DNA of 64,000 nucleotides from Proteles cristata cristata (Eukaryota > Chordata > Mammalia > Carnivora > Hyaenidae): assembly GCA_017311185.1 (NCBI GenBank), contig JAESUZ010005115.1, forward strand, positions 124,001 through 188,000, given 5' to 3'. The notes below the pieces were generated by a model. The model worked only from the letters and a program-made list of their open reading frames with translations. It made no database searches and was not told the DNA's origin. The first letter of the stretch is position 1, and each line of letters begins with the position of its first letter. A program made the position numbers and the translations under genes. This document shows positions 11,231 through 22,024 of this stretch, piece after piece.

Positions 11231-11394
11231 AGTTTAAAGGTTTGAAGAGAAGGAATGTAGAAGTCTAGTGATCAATGGAATCTATGTTAGAGACATTGGA
11301 ACAGTTGGAAACAGAGCATGAAGTAACTGGTGATGGTGGGGAAAGCCTTATATGCTTTCATACAAGGCTTGGACAGTAAGTCTGAGTCCGCTGA

Positions 11395-11510
11395 CTCAGA
11401 AGTGAGTCATCTCTTCTCTCTGGGCACTGTTTTTTGCACATGTATAAGAGGGGACTCAACTACTTGGCCTCCATGTTTCCTCCAGCTTTGCTAGTCTAAG
11501 ACTCCACACA
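11395..11510 (+). repeat. Possible MIR fragment
   Basis: 'tctctgggcactgttttttg', 'cacatgtataagaggggact' and 'cctccagctttgctagtcta' resemble the second half of MIR. The match is weak. Confidence 0.35.
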
Positions 11511-11742
11511 AGCCTGGTTTGGAGTCCCCATTCTAAATCAAAATGGAGAGCCAAGAGGCCATTTGCAAAGCAGGTCAAATACCAAAAATAACAAGGTTGG
11601 AATACATGTATTTTGATCACTTTATCCCAGCACAAACCAAGACTTCATAGTCCTTTACAGTCCTATTTATAGAGAGTCACATCTTTAAGAGCAGCAGGGA
11701 TAAGAAATGAATAAAAACAAGCTAGTAGATTGTTTTGGTTTT

Positions 11743-11975
11743 GTTTGTTGTTTTTTAAAATTTTTTAATGTTTTATTTATTTCTGAGAGAGAGAGAGAGA
11801 GAGAGAGAGAGCAGGGGAGGGTCAGAGAGAGAGGGAGACACAGAATCTGAAACAGGCTCCAGGCTCTGGGCTGTCAGCACAGAGCCCGACGCAGGGCCAG
11901 AACCCACGAACCATAAGATCATGACCTGAACCCAAGTTGGATGCTTAACCAACTGAGCCACCCAGGCGCCCCTCA
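11743..11975 (-). repeat. CAN-SINE, antisense
   Basis: This is a full antisense element with head at about 11972 ('ggggcgcctgggtggctcag' on the minus strand) and the 'gagggtcagagagagaggga' body. A long (GA)n stretch (11785-11811) lies between body and tail. The target-site duplication 'gttttggtttt' is at 11732-11742 and 11976-11986. Confidence 0.95.
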
Positions 11976-12149
11976 GTTTTGGTTTTTAATTCAACAAGCA
12001 AAAACACTGAATGGTGAGAACTTCGGAACTCCTTGCCTGGTTTCAGTAGCTGTATCATGTATGTGTACACTCCCATGATGGAATAAAATGCAACCATTAG
12101 AAGTCATATGTTTAAGACAGTTAAATGACATATAAACAGTCACAGAATA

Positions 12150-12346
12150 GGGGCACCTGGGTGGTTCATTCAGCTGAGCATCTGACACTGGATTCCAGCT
12201 CAGGTTGTGATCTCATGATCATGAGATGAAGCCCCACATTAGGCTCTGTGCTGAGCATAGAATCTGCTTGGGATTCTCTCTCTCCGTCTCTCTCTGCCTC
12301 TCACTTCTTCTTTCCCTCAAAACAAATAAATAAAGTTTAAAATAAC
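12150..12346 (+). repeat. CAN-SINE, old subfamily
   Basis: The head 'gggcacctgggtggttcatt', middle 'attccagctcaggttgtgat' and body 'gcatagaatctgcttgggat' are of the older type shared across Carnivora, without the feliform 'gagcctggagcctg' block. The target-site duplication is 'tcacagaata' (12140-12149) versus 'tcacagagta' (12347-12356). Confidence 0.9.
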
Positions 12347-12414
12347 TCACAGAGTAATGTTAAGTTAAAAAGCAGAGTCCAAAGCTATATATTAGCTATG
12401 GCTTTATTTTTTAC

Positions 12415-12638
12415 TATTAAAAAAAATTATTTATTTACTTTTGTTTTTGAGATAGGGAGACATAGAGAGACAGAGAGCAAATGGGAGAGGGGCAGAGAGA
12501 GACACACAGAATCTGAAGCAGGCTCCAGGCTCTGAGCTGTCAGCACAGAGCCTGATGCAGGGCTCAAACTCAAGAGCCATGAATTCATGACCTGAGCCAA
12601 AGTCGGTTGCTCAACCGACTGAGCCATCCCACTACGCT
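12415..12638 (-). repeat. CAN-SINE, antisense
   Basis: The element is complete on the minus strand, with head near 12638, 'tcgacttt'-type middle, body and tail. An exact 12-bp target-site duplication 'tttattttttac' is at 12403-12414 and 12639-12650. The very 5' end of the head is mutated ('gcgtagtgggatggctcag'). Confidence 0.94.
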
Positions 12639-13244
12639 TTTATTTTTTACACCTGAGATATATATAAATAAGCCAAGAAAAATACTAGAAATTAACACTG
12701 AACTGTTAAAATGAGCTTCTCTCTAGGAGGAGGAGGTTGTAAAAGATATCACAGCATAAGCCTTAGTCAAATATTAATTGACATGAAAAGATATATTATT
12801 ATGAAACAGAAGTACAGATTATAAAATATTAAAAAATCACCCACACATGTATTAGAAACACATGCACCAAAATGTTATGAATGATTATCTCTGCATGGCT
12901 GGCTTATGGATGATTTTTGCTTTCTTTTTTACATTTTTCTAAATTATCTGTTTTTTTACATATCTATTTTATACATATATTATACTTAGGATAGAGGCAA
13001 GAAAACTGTGAAAAAATAATGTTCCACGGATGTGTTCCAAGGAAATATAAGTCAGAGTTGTAGGGTTATGGGTATAAAAGGACTCTCTTGAAATATAAGA
13101 ATAAACATCAAAGGCCTCAGAAAACGATGGGGAAAGAGGTAATTATACAAGAAATATCATCAAAGGTAATAGTGATAGGGAGCTTGGAAGGGCTCCATCC
13201 TAGGCATCGATTATAATACCTGTGGGCTATGGAAATAGACTTGC

Positions 13245-13500
13245 TTCTAAAGTCCCTCTCGTAGCTCCACCCTACCTTCTTAAGGAAGCTTTCCCTGGTT
13301 ACTCAAACTCATTTGAGATGGATGGATCTCCTCAACAAGGTGAAGCATTACCAGCACTGTAAGGTAAGTGTTCCTTCCCCCTCAGGGACACACTGTAGGC
13401 TCCTGTAGGTTAGAAATCATTCTTTGTGCTGCTTTGTATTCTAGCCCAATATCAACTTCCCATGTTCTCAAGGGAAGTATGCTTAGTGAATGTTTCCAAC
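13245..13500 (+). repeat. L2 LINE 3' fragment
   Basis: 'taaggaagctttccctggtt', 'taggttagaaatcattcttt' and 'tatgcttagtgaatgtttcc' follow L2 3' landmarks ('aggaagccttccctga... aataaatgtttg'). The sequence is diverged. Confidence 0.55.
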
Positions 13501-13867
13501 TCACACCTCATGGGATATGGCAGTGGGTCAAGGGCAGAGGAGCACGGGGAACCTGAAGGTAATGAGACTAGCACTACCCAACAACCACATACGGCCTTGA
13601 TGACAATGGTTCAAGGAGATTTTGGTGGCTTGACAATGTTCAAGTCAGTGCATTGATAAATGTATGTCTATAGGGACTGATGCTTATGATTATTTGGAAC
13701 CATTTAACTTTTCTTGTTATATTGTAGGTCATACATAAAAGCTAAAGAAGGAAAAGAATTCTTCCCCTGAGTCTATGATGTAGAGAAAATGAAAGTCATT
13801 TGGATGCGTATCCTTTAAGACTTCTACTTTTATCTGTAGACAGTATCTTTTCTCTTTACTTCAAAAG
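13501..13867. other. Unassigned non-coding stretch
   Basis: Nothing is recognised here. Confidence 0.6.
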
Positions 13868-13876
13868 TGAAGTTAT

Positions 13877-14099
13877 GGGGCGCCTGGGTGGCTTAGTCAG
13901 TTAAGCGTCCGACTTTTGCTTAGGTCATGATCTCGCATTTCGTGGGTTCGAGCCCCGCGTCGGGCTCTGTGCTGACTGCCAGCTCGGAGCCTGGAGCCTG
14001 TTTCAGAGTCTGTGACTTCCTCTCTCTCTGACCCTCCCCTGCTCACGCTGTCTCTCTCTCTCTCCTAGAAATTAAAAAAAAAAAAAATTAAAAAAAAAA
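13877..14099 (+). repeat. CAN-SINE, young group
   Basis: This is a full-length copy with 'ggggcgcctgggtggcttag', an intact B-box 'gggttcgagccccgcgtcgg', 'ctgaccctcccctgctcacg' and 'tctcctagaaatt'. The tail is A13-TT-A9. The target-site duplication 'tgaagttat' is exact at 13868-13876 and 14100-14108. Confidence 0.97.
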
Positions 14100-14189
14100 T
14101 GAAGTTATGCTGTAAATATTGTTTCAAAAGCTGCCCTTTATACTTAAGATATCGAGTAATACATTGTATGTACACTTAATATATTGAGT

Positions 14190-14410
14190 ATCTTGTGTGG
14201 CAAATGCTTGGCTTTAACTGCACTGGCTCATTTCAAGCTCACCACAGCCCTGTGGTGCAAGTATTAGAATTATCCTCATTTTACAGATTAGGACACTGAA
14301 CTCAGTAAGACTGAGGATTTGCTCAGGGTCATACAGTAAGCAGTAAGTGCTCTAAGTTGATCAAAGTTGTCTCAAACCCAAGGCCCTGTTTTCTACCACT
14401 ATGCTCAACT
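14190..14410 (-). repeat. MIR SINE, antisense
   Basis: 'ctggctcatttcaagctcac', 'ttatcctcattttacagatt', 'ttgctcagggtcatacagta' and 'accactatgctca' give nearly the entire MIR in reverse complement. Confidence 0.88.
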
Positions 14411-14499
14411 ACTCAGCTAATAAATACTTTCCTACAACAATATACTAGTGGCTGTATAGGTTCTGTTATGCAATCATCTATATTTAACTCATGACCTAT

Positions 14500-15260
14500 T
14501 GTTTTTTATTCATGTTGTTGCTTTTTTACTTTGTTTTTTTAATGACTGTAATCATAAAACTTTTCAAAATCCTTACTTTTTTCAGAGTCTAAGATTTTTC
14601 ATGTTAAGGTGTTTTATATACATGGCCAAACTACCTCTCCCAAAAGTGTTGTATAATTCAAGTCTCTGTAGAATATGAAACCCATTTATACATGAAATCT
14701 AAAACAAAAGAACCAAGTTCACAGATAGAGAATCGGTAGCTACCAGAGGTAGAGGTCGAGGGGTGAGCAAAATCAGTGAAAAGGATCAAGGTACAGATTT
14801 CTAGGTATAAAATGAATAAATCATTAAGATGTAATGTGGAGCATGGTTACTGCAGTGAATAATACTTTATTGCATATCTGAAAGGTGCTAAAAGAGTAGA
14901 TCTTAAAAGTTCTCATGACAAGAAAAAAGGTTCTTGTAATTAGGTATGCTGATAGCCATTAACTAGACCCATTTCACAACATATATAAGTATTATACCAT
15001 TATATTGCACACAAGAAACTAATATAATGTTATATGTCAATCATACTTCAATAAAAATAACAAATAAAACTTTTATCCAATTTTCCTGCATGAGAGAAGA
15101 GAATTTTGTAATTTTAAAAATATACATGTTTTGCAATTAATGGTGTAAATGAGCCCAATATTTGCTTTAACTTGCAATGCTTTTTTTAGATGTGAGATTG
15201 AAAGGTTGAGCATGTCTGTGTATGTTTGGAGAGTTTTATTAGCTTCATTTTTTTTTTTTT
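14500..15260. repeat. Old LINE-like repeat interrupted by an L1MA 3' end
   Basis: 'ggccaaactacctctcccaa' and 'gtgttgtataattcaagtct' before 14665, then 'ttttcctgcatgagagaaga', 'tggtgtaaatgagcccaata' and 'aggttgagcatgtctg' after 15066, read as the two halves of one common old mammalian repeat ('gccaaattgctctccaaaaa... ggttgagcatcttttcat'). I think it is L1-derived but cannot assign the subfamily. Confidence 0.45.
14690..15066 (+). repeat. L1MA-type LINE 3' UTR
   Basis: 'gtagctaccagaggtagagg', 'agatgtaatgtggagcatgg', 'agagtagatcttaaaagttc' and 'gaaactaatataatgttata' followed by 'ttcaataaaaataac' match the L1MA 3' UTR almost throughout. It is severely 5'-truncated, with no ORF2 coding left. Confidence 0.85.
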
Positions 15261-15419
15261 TTTTGTCTTACTGACCACAAGATTTCTTCCATTTTATTAA
15301 AAACATTAACAATTAAGCAAATGTTTATAATGTCAACAGCTCTTAATTATTATACCAACTCTACTGAAAGTTATAGGTGTATATAATGATGGTGTAAAAT
15401 TTTCAAAATAGACACTTCA

Positions 15420-15676
15420 GGGGTGCCTGGGTGGCTTAGTCGGTTAAGCGTCCGACTTTCGCTTAGGTCATGATCTTGCGGTTCACGGGTTCGGGCCCTG
15501 CGTCGGGCTCTGTGCTGACTGCCAGCTCAGAGCCTGGAGCCTGTTTTAGTCTGTGACTCCCTCTCTCTCTGACCCTCCCCTGCTCATGCTGTCTCTCTCT
15601 CTCTCCTAGAAATAAATAAAAACATTTAAAAATTTTTTAAAAAAGATGCTTTGTGAAAACCACTCCTTAAAAAAAA
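15420..15676 (+). repeat. CAN-SINE with apparent 3' transduction
   Basis: A complete young-group SINE runs from 15420 to about 15644 and ends in an A/T-rich tail. A 24-nt non-SINE segment (15645-15668) and a second pure A tail (15669-15680) follow. A 15-bp target-site duplication encloses all of this: 'aaaatagacacttca' at 15405-15419 and 15677-15691. Because the segment lies inside the duplication it arrived with the insertion, as expected if the source transcript read through into flanking DNA. The B-box has one change ('gggttcgggccc'). Confidence 0.93.
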
Positions 15677-15879
15677 AAAATAGACACTTCACTTAATACA
15701 GGTTTATATATCCCTGACTATAGAGCAAAATGAAACTTGCCAGCTGGCTTCAAAAGTTGTAGGTATGATTGTCTAACTCATTAATTCTGCATAGAATATC
15801 TTGAACTTGGTACTCTATTTTTTTCCTTGTGTGACATAGATTAATCTCCATAGTGCAACTCTACATAGTGCAAAATGCT

Positions 15880-16140
15880 TCATTTAATTCATTAATTCAA
15901 ATGCAGTTTGGGGAAGCTTCTCTATGCCAAGCACTGGACTGGGGAAGACAGAGAAATGGAGACTAGAAGAAAAGTTGCAAATACAATTTCTATTCTTAAG
16001 GAGTAGATTTTCTATTGAAGAATCGGATCTGCCAATAGATAATTACAAGATGGCTGGATAAAACCCCAGACAGTAATGTGTATAAAGTGCAAAGGAACAT
16101 TTTAGGGGCAGTTCAGAGTCATGCTGAGCCGTCTGGATAT
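15880..16140 (-). repeat. L2 LINE 3' end, antisense
   Basis: 'tctatgccaagcactggact' followed by 'gggaagacagagaaatggag', 'attcttaaggagtagatttt' and 'ataaagtgcaaaggaacatt' is the reverse complement of the L2 terminus ('agtgcctggcacat' and upstream). Confidence 0.65.
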
Positions 16141-16601
16141 ATATAGAACTATGAGTTCTTACACAAAGCAAAACACTAAATAGACACCAAGCACCCAGTA
16201 TGACCCACCACTGAAAGATAAAGGTTACATGTTAGTCTAGGGGTAGCCTTTGGTTCCATGAATGCTGAGAAAGAACAGTTGTCACTGGGGAAGACAAATG
16301 GTATGCAAAGCTGTTTATTCTAAACATGCATTTTCCAGGGTTGCATCAAATAATATGTTTCAATGTATCCCTGCTTGCAGAGTACAAATGTCCCAGTTGG
16401 GACCCAGGCAGTGTTGATGACCCAGAAATGTATGGCTGGAGCTCCATGTAAACAGATATAACTTTGACAGCCTAGGACCTTCAAGTGGAAAGAAAGCAGC
16501 AGACAACATTAGAGGATGTATGGTAAGTGCCAATAAATTGATATACATTCACTCTTAGAGGAAGAGATTGATGCGAGAATCCATCCAAAATTGCAGGCAT
16601 A
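16141..16601. other. Unassigned non-coding stretch
   Basis: No gene or named repeat is recognised. A 62-codon minus frame at 16360-16548 has no known relatives. Confidence 0.6.
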
Positions 16602-16616
16602 TGAAATTGCATTCTT

Positions 16617-16856
16617 TTTTTTATTTGTTTTTTTAATGTTTTTTTTAAAATTTATTTCTGAGAGAGAGAGAGAGAGAGAGGCAGGTGTGAGCAGGGGAGG
16701 GTCAGAGAGAGAGGGAGCCACAGAATCCAAAACAGGCTCCAGGCTCTGGGCTAGCTGCCAGCACAGAGCCCGACGCAGGGCTCAAACCCACGAACCATGA
16801 GATCATGACCTGAGCTGAAGTCGGACACTCAACCGACTGAGCCACCCAGGTGCCCC
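16617..16856 (-). repeat. CAN-SINE, antisense
   Basis: This is a full antisense element with head at 16856, 'gagggtcagagagagaggga' body and (GA)n stretch. The target-site duplication is 'tgaaattgcattctt' (16602-16616) versus 'tgaaactgcattctt' (16857-16871), one mismatch in 15. Confidence 0.96.
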
Positions 16857-17159
16857 TGAAACTGCATTCTTATCCTCCAGCATGGAGCCGGTTCAAAACG
16901 AAGTCCTGTGTTGACCACATCTGGAAGGCTCTTTCCAAATATTACAAGTATTCGTTGATGCAGATGCTGAGCTCTTATTTCCTCTCAGGGCCCCAAACAT
17001 CCTGCATCTGGCATAACAGCAGCTGCAGTTCAGGAAGCATCGCTGTGCAGTGTGAATTTCCTGGACTTTATGAAAGGTGTGTAAACAATGAGAAAGAGAA
17101 AGTTTTGTAGAGCTTTCTAGAAGTTCTAAGGCTAGACATGATCTTTGAAATTATGTATG

Positions 17160-17345
17160 AGGCAGTGGCAGAGAAGAGAACAATGCATTTGATTCACAGA
17201 ACTAAGGTTTGAGTCCCATCTCTCAGTAGTGTGCTGTATGATTTTGGGCAGATGACTTCAATCCCTGAGCCTTATTTTCTTTCCCTGAACAAACCGAAGA
17301 TGATTACCCCTACTGAGACTCCTTCACAGAGGTAGAATGAAGAAA
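17160..17345 (+). repeat. MIR SINE
   Basis: 'ggtttgagtcccatctctca', 'gattttgggcagatgacttc' and 'cctgagccttattttctttc' follow the MIR order. Confidence 0.75.
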
Positions 17346-18007
17346 ATACCGTAGGTGTATCAATCAAGTTACAAGCTCTATAAAAGTACATTTCTATAGT
17401 TTCCATCCATCCTAAGGGGGAACAAAAGGCTCCCTCTTTCCCTTCCACTTTGTGTCCATTTTTTCTGGTTCCCTCCACAAATAAGCTCCTCAAAAAGAAC
17501 ATCCTATATTCACCAGCTCACTCTCTCCTGATCTGACCAGCCACACTGCTTGCCATGTGTTCAGATAACTGACATCATGTCTGTCTACCTCTCAGCAACA
17601 TCTGGGCCACCTGACCTCCCTCTTCTTCTCAGAAAACCTTCTGCTCTTGAACCCCAGAGCACATGATGCTCACCTAGTGTTGACCCACCACTCTGGCTGC
17701 TCCTTCTCCATTTTTCTTCTTGATTCCTGGGAAGCCAGAGGAAAAATAGAGGGTAGTGGGGGGAGAAGGTATAGTCTGCTCCAGGGTGCAGGTGGTAAAG
17801 GGGATACACTGCCTATGGAAAATGTAAATGAAAAATGCTTTTCAGTACTAGCATGTACTTGGGATTCTAACTAATTTCAGGGATAGAAACCTCTTTTCTG
17901 CTGGCATAGATTTGCTCCCACCATGCCTTTTCCCTTTTGGTACACTGTTGACTGGTTTCCGCTCACCTCCCCAAGCCAAAACCTTGCAACATCCAAGGTA
18001 GCCTTTA
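17346..18007. other. Unassigned non-coding stretch
   Basis: No gene or named repeat is recognised. Open frames at 17585-17874 on both strands have no known product. Confidence 0.6.
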
Positions 18008-18182
18008 AATCTCCCTCTACCTACCTACTTTCCTTCCTTCCTTCCTTCCTTCCTTCCTTCCTTCCTTCCTTCCTCCTCCTCCCTCCCTTCCTTCCTTCCT
18101 TCCTCCCTCCCTTCCTTCCTTCCTTCCTCCCTCCCTTCCTTCCTTCCTTCCTTCTCTCTTTCTCTCGCTCTCTCTCTCTCAT
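18008..18182 (+). repeat. Polypyrimidine (CCTT)n / (CT)n tract
   Basis: An almost pure C/T tract on the plus strand: CTAC units, then TTCC repeats interrupted by CCTCCCTC blocks, then (CT)n to 18180. The long frames on both strands (Leu/Pro/Ser-rich and Glu/Gly/Arg-rich) are translation artefacts. Confidence 0.96.
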
Positions 18183-19270
18183 CTATACTAACTCTTTCAA
18201 TGATCTCATTTAATTTCATTGCTGTAAATATCATGTATATATTGATGGCTTCCACTTTTTATCTTCAGCTCAGATATACTCACTGAATCTCAGATTTGTA
18301 TATTCACTCACTACTCAACATCTCTAACTTAACCTGCCCAAAAGTAATCTAGTGTTCCTTCAAAACTCGGTCCTCTTGTGGTCTTCTCCATCTCGTATAT
18401 GAGGCCACTGTTTCTACCAGTTGCTCAGCAAAAGTCTTAGAGTCAACACTGGCTCCTTCCTGTCTCATTATTCCCCATTCAGTCAATCTCAACCACAAGA
18501 TTAAAACACATGTCATCCTCTCCACCACGAGCAATGTGTCCAAAGTTCCGCATCACTCATCTGGATTATAGCAATTCCTCCTTAATGAATCTCCCTGCTT
18601 CTGCCCGCCTTCTCACCACCCCACCCTCATATTCTCAACACACAGACCAACGGGTCCCTTTGAAATGTAAGCCAGACCAGGTCATCCCTCTGTCCAAAGT
18701 CTGCAAATGGCTCCCATTTCCCTCAGAGTGAAAGTCAAAGTCCTTATTGAGTCTTATCGCACCTGCATTATCGTGGTCTCCCTCCCCCACTCCCACCATC
18801 GTCTTTCTTCATTTCCAGAGATTTTTCCCCCTCAGTTCACGGAATGCATTATTTTTTTAAAGGGGCCAAGTAGACTGGCTCCTGTTTCAGGACCTTTGCA
18901 CTTGCTGATCCAGATGTCTGGAATGCTGTTTCCCCAGTTGTTTACAAAGGCTCACTCCCTTGTTATCACTAGAATCTTTACTCAAATGACAACTTATTTC
19001 TTCCCAAGCACCCTCACCAAAATCTCAACTCTCTAAGACCTATCCTTTTCCCTATTTTTCCCCTATAGCTCACATGTTGTATATTCTAATGATTAATTTA
19101 TTTTCCGTCTCATTTGAAATGTAACCTATCTGAAGGCAGAGATCATTTGTTTTTGTTCACTGCTGAGTTTTTCCCAAATCCTAGAACATATATTCAGTAA
19201 ATAGTTTCAAACGAATGAAACTTGAAGAGATGTTTGTATTGAACAGATACTCAATAAATAGCTTTAAAAG
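18183..19270 (+). repeat. L2 LINE, long 3' portion
   Basis: About 1 kb follows L2 closely: 'caatgatctcatttaatttc', 'gattgtatattcac'-type block, 'accagttgctcagcaaaagt', 'ctggattatagcaattcctc', 'ccagaccaggtcatccctct', 'caggacctttgcacttgctg' and 'ggaatgctgtttcccc', ending in two 'cagtaaata'-type tails. It is one of the best-preserved L2 copies in the window. Confidence 0.92.
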
Positions 19271-19752
19271 AATGGATCTTGTTCAAATACCTCATTTTAC
19301 TCTGTCATATCACCCATCTACTTCCCTTGAAGCGGGCCTTTGAGATATGGGTACAATTCTGAACCAATCTCACACATAAAATTAATGCATGTAAAATGCA
19401 CATAAAATTAGAAAAGTTTGGTTAATTACACAAATACTTGTGGTATGGGCAGAAACATTGTTCTAGTGATGAGTGGAGTCCTTCACAAGACTAAATAAAA
19501 CCTCCCTTCAACCCATCAGGAATGCTGTAAGCCACAGTAGAGCATTCACATATTTGTGGAATTCTCCAGCAGGGTTTCAATGGAAGCACGTAAGGTTAGG
19601 ACATCCAAGAATTTTTTATAACTATTCCTTAGGATGTGACTGCTTCCCAAAGGAAAAAGTTATCAACTAAACATAAAACTCCATATCCCACAAATTAAGA
19701 ACTTATGCAACATCACTTATCTAACTTTCAGATAACCCAGAGGAATAGACTT

Positions 19753-19756
<4 letters not shown>
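19271..19756. other. Unassigned non-coding stretch
   Basis: Nothing is recognised here. Confidence 0.6.
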
Positions 19757-19794
<38 letters not shown>

Positions 19795-20039
19795 AGGAAG
19801 GAAGAAACATCTTAACCGTTTTCCCCCAAATATCCCTTACAAGTTGCTCAACATGGTTTAAAAAAAAAAAAAAAAAAAAACTGTGAGAGACTCTTGAATG
19901 CTGAGAACAAACTGAGGACTGATGGAGGTGGGGGGGTGGGGAAGGGGGGAGATGGGCATGGAGGAGGGCACTTGCGGGGATGAGCACTAGGTGTTATATG
20001 GAAGCCAACTTGAGAATAAACTATTAAAAAAAGAAGAAA
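19757..20039 (+). repeat. Carnivoran L1 3' UTR fragment with internal A-runs
   Basis: The segment from 19881 ('ctgtgagagactcttgaatg', 'gctgagaacaaactgagg', a G-rich run, 'gatgggcatggaggagggca', 'gatgagcactaggtgttata', 'gagaataaactatt') is the carnivoran L1 3' UTR and A tail. A-runs of 36 (19757-19792) and 21 (19860-19880) lie upstream, separated by 67 bp of unassigned DNA. A weak possible duplication is 'gaagaaacatctt' versus 'gaagaaatatttt'. Confidence 0.88.
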
Positions 20040-20499
20040 TATTTTCATCCATTTTTCTAATCGTTCTGTATATTACCACTCTGCCTCCTTCCCTATGCAT
20101 CTGATACCTCCTACTGTGTTTAAGTGCTCAATTCCATTTTTTACCCCTTAATTCTTTTGAAAAACTTAAAACTAAGGTTAATGATACCTACACCAATGTT
20201 CTGTCACTGCCAAGTTATAGAATTGAATAGCCATGAACTGGGATTAAATGTCTGGTCAATAGTTACTATGTTCCTCAAACCCATCATGCTATGCCTGATC
20301 TTAAGCCCTTAGCCTGTCCCTTGGCACCCAAGATTTTGTGCAAACCCACATTTCCAGTCTCAATTCCCTCAGTCCCACTGGGCCTATATATAGCTACAAC
20401 AAATGTGCTCTCGCTCTCTCTCTCTCTCTCAAGTACAGGTAGTACTCTCTCAGATAGTACTGACTTATGAATTTGCTTTAGTTCTTATTTTACTAGAAA
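20040..20499. other. Unassigned stretch with a short (CT)n
   Basis: Nothing is recognised except a (CT)n run at about 20408-20431. Confidence 0.55.
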
Positions 20500-20800
20500 C
20501 TCTTCCCACCTCTATTTGTCCAAAGCCCAGGACAAATGCCATTTCCTCCTTATGACCATCCTGATGGCAACCTTCACAGTTTCCATGAGTATCTCTTTCC
20601 TCAGTAAAACCAACAACATTGGCTTTCTTCTTCTTGCAGCATTTAAGATATCTTGTGTTATGGTTATTTTTGTGAACACTTTCATTATTAGTAAGCCCTT
20701 TTGGGGAAGTTTCATTGTTCTTCATCCCTCAATCCCCCAGCTTAGGGTGATATCCACTATAAGTGATCAAGAAGTGATTATTTTACTAGTGAATGGATTA
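20500..20800 (+). repeat. L2 LINE 3' fragment
   Basis: 'ccaaagcccaggacaaatgc', 'catttcctccttatgaccat' and 'gcagcatttaagatatct' match the L2 segment 'aaggcccaactcaaatgtca... tagcacttatcac'. The open frame at 20516-20803 is incidental. Confidence 0.6.
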
Positions 20801-22020
20801 TAGAAAACATACTTTTGGGCTAGTTTCCAGAATTTCAGCAATTTGTTTTGTATTCTTTGGGAATGCAGGACTCTGTGTTGTGTTCTATGTGTTACCATAC
20901 ATCATAATTTCTCAGGTTTATGACATTGATCTATTGAGTAAAGAGTATTATCCTGCACTTGCCAATTTTTCTTGCAGGCACCTGAGGGTTATGCTGGAGC
21001 TGTGTCAGATAGTTGAATACTTAAGCTCTTAAGTCACTGAGCTATGATATCTGGCTAATATCCTGGGTAGGTATGAGGGCCAATGACCTGATCTGCTGAA
21101 GTCATCATTTCTCTTCCTACCTCTTAAATAATAAGAGGTTAGGGCCAAAGAATTAATTTCACCTCTTCCCTGGTGACATTGATCTGTGGTCTGGCCTATC
21201 ATTACGTGGAACTAGGCTTCCTTGAAACATAGAATGATTTGAGCCCAAGACAGATTGGAAGATACCAGCACTGACAAATGCAAATACCTGGTAGCTGAAA
21301 TCAGGCCCTATGGGAATGTGGAGAATTGGGGGATACATGCTTCACCTACAAGAAACACGTTTCCCAAACCCCGCCTATATGTTTTCCATGTGAGTATGTG
21401 GACTCCCATAACCAAATCTCCTCATCTTACTAAAAAAAATACATCAGATATATCAATCTGAATTGTTACAAGGAATTTCCTGGATGTTAAATATTTACAA
21501 CTGGTTCGATTTCATTTACCACTGTACCACAAAGAAAACACAATTTAATGCTGGGCTCACCTGTGGGAGCTGGTCTTCTGCCTCTGGATTAATGGAACTC
21601 TAGGACTCAACACTGCCATTAGATTCTACAACTCTGAATTGAAGATCAACCAGCATTACGACTATTTAAGCTAAGTGACACCTCTTGAGAAGGATCAAAG
21701 ATCTTGAGAAGGAACAAAGATCTAGACTGGCTGAATAAAAAGAAGATGCCACCAGTCCTTGCAGATCTCTTAAGAAGTTGCTCCAGAATTTGGAGGAAAG
21801 AAATATTCTACAAGAACCAAGTTAATAAGGAAAGAGGGTTCTCTAGACACGTCCCCTATTCTACAGGGTATGCTATTTCCACTGAATGCTAACAGACAAA
21901 GTGCTCTAAAACTTTCAACTGAAAGGCCTTGTAAAGGACATCTAGTTGTAATCCCCAAAATGACACAGCTCCCAATTCCACCGTGGGATGCCTGGCACCA
22001 TTCCCTATGGGTCATGGGAA
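20801..22020. other. Unassigned non-coding stretch
   Basis: No gene is supported. The texture from about 20980 to 21700 suggests a very old repeat, but I cannot name it. Confidence 0.5.
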
Positions 22021-22024
22021 GTGA

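Larger units (their letters stand above)
12050..13010 (+). repeat. Old L1M LINE 3' end(s), split by two SINEs
   Basis: 'gatggaataaaatgcaacca' (as in L1 'ggaatactatgcagcc'), 'gttaagttaaaaagcagagt', 'atatataaataagccaagaa' and 'gcaccaaaatgttatgaatg' with 'tttttgctttc' and 'tttctaaattatctg' follow the old L1 3' end. The motif series occurs twice, so two fragments or an internal duplication are possible. SINEs at 12150-12346 (+) and 12415-12638 (-) interrupt it. Confidence 0.6.

Noticed and set aside
18025..18255. Glu/Gly/Arg-rich frame (and Leu/Pro mirror)
   Set aside because: Artefact of a pyrimidine simple repeat.
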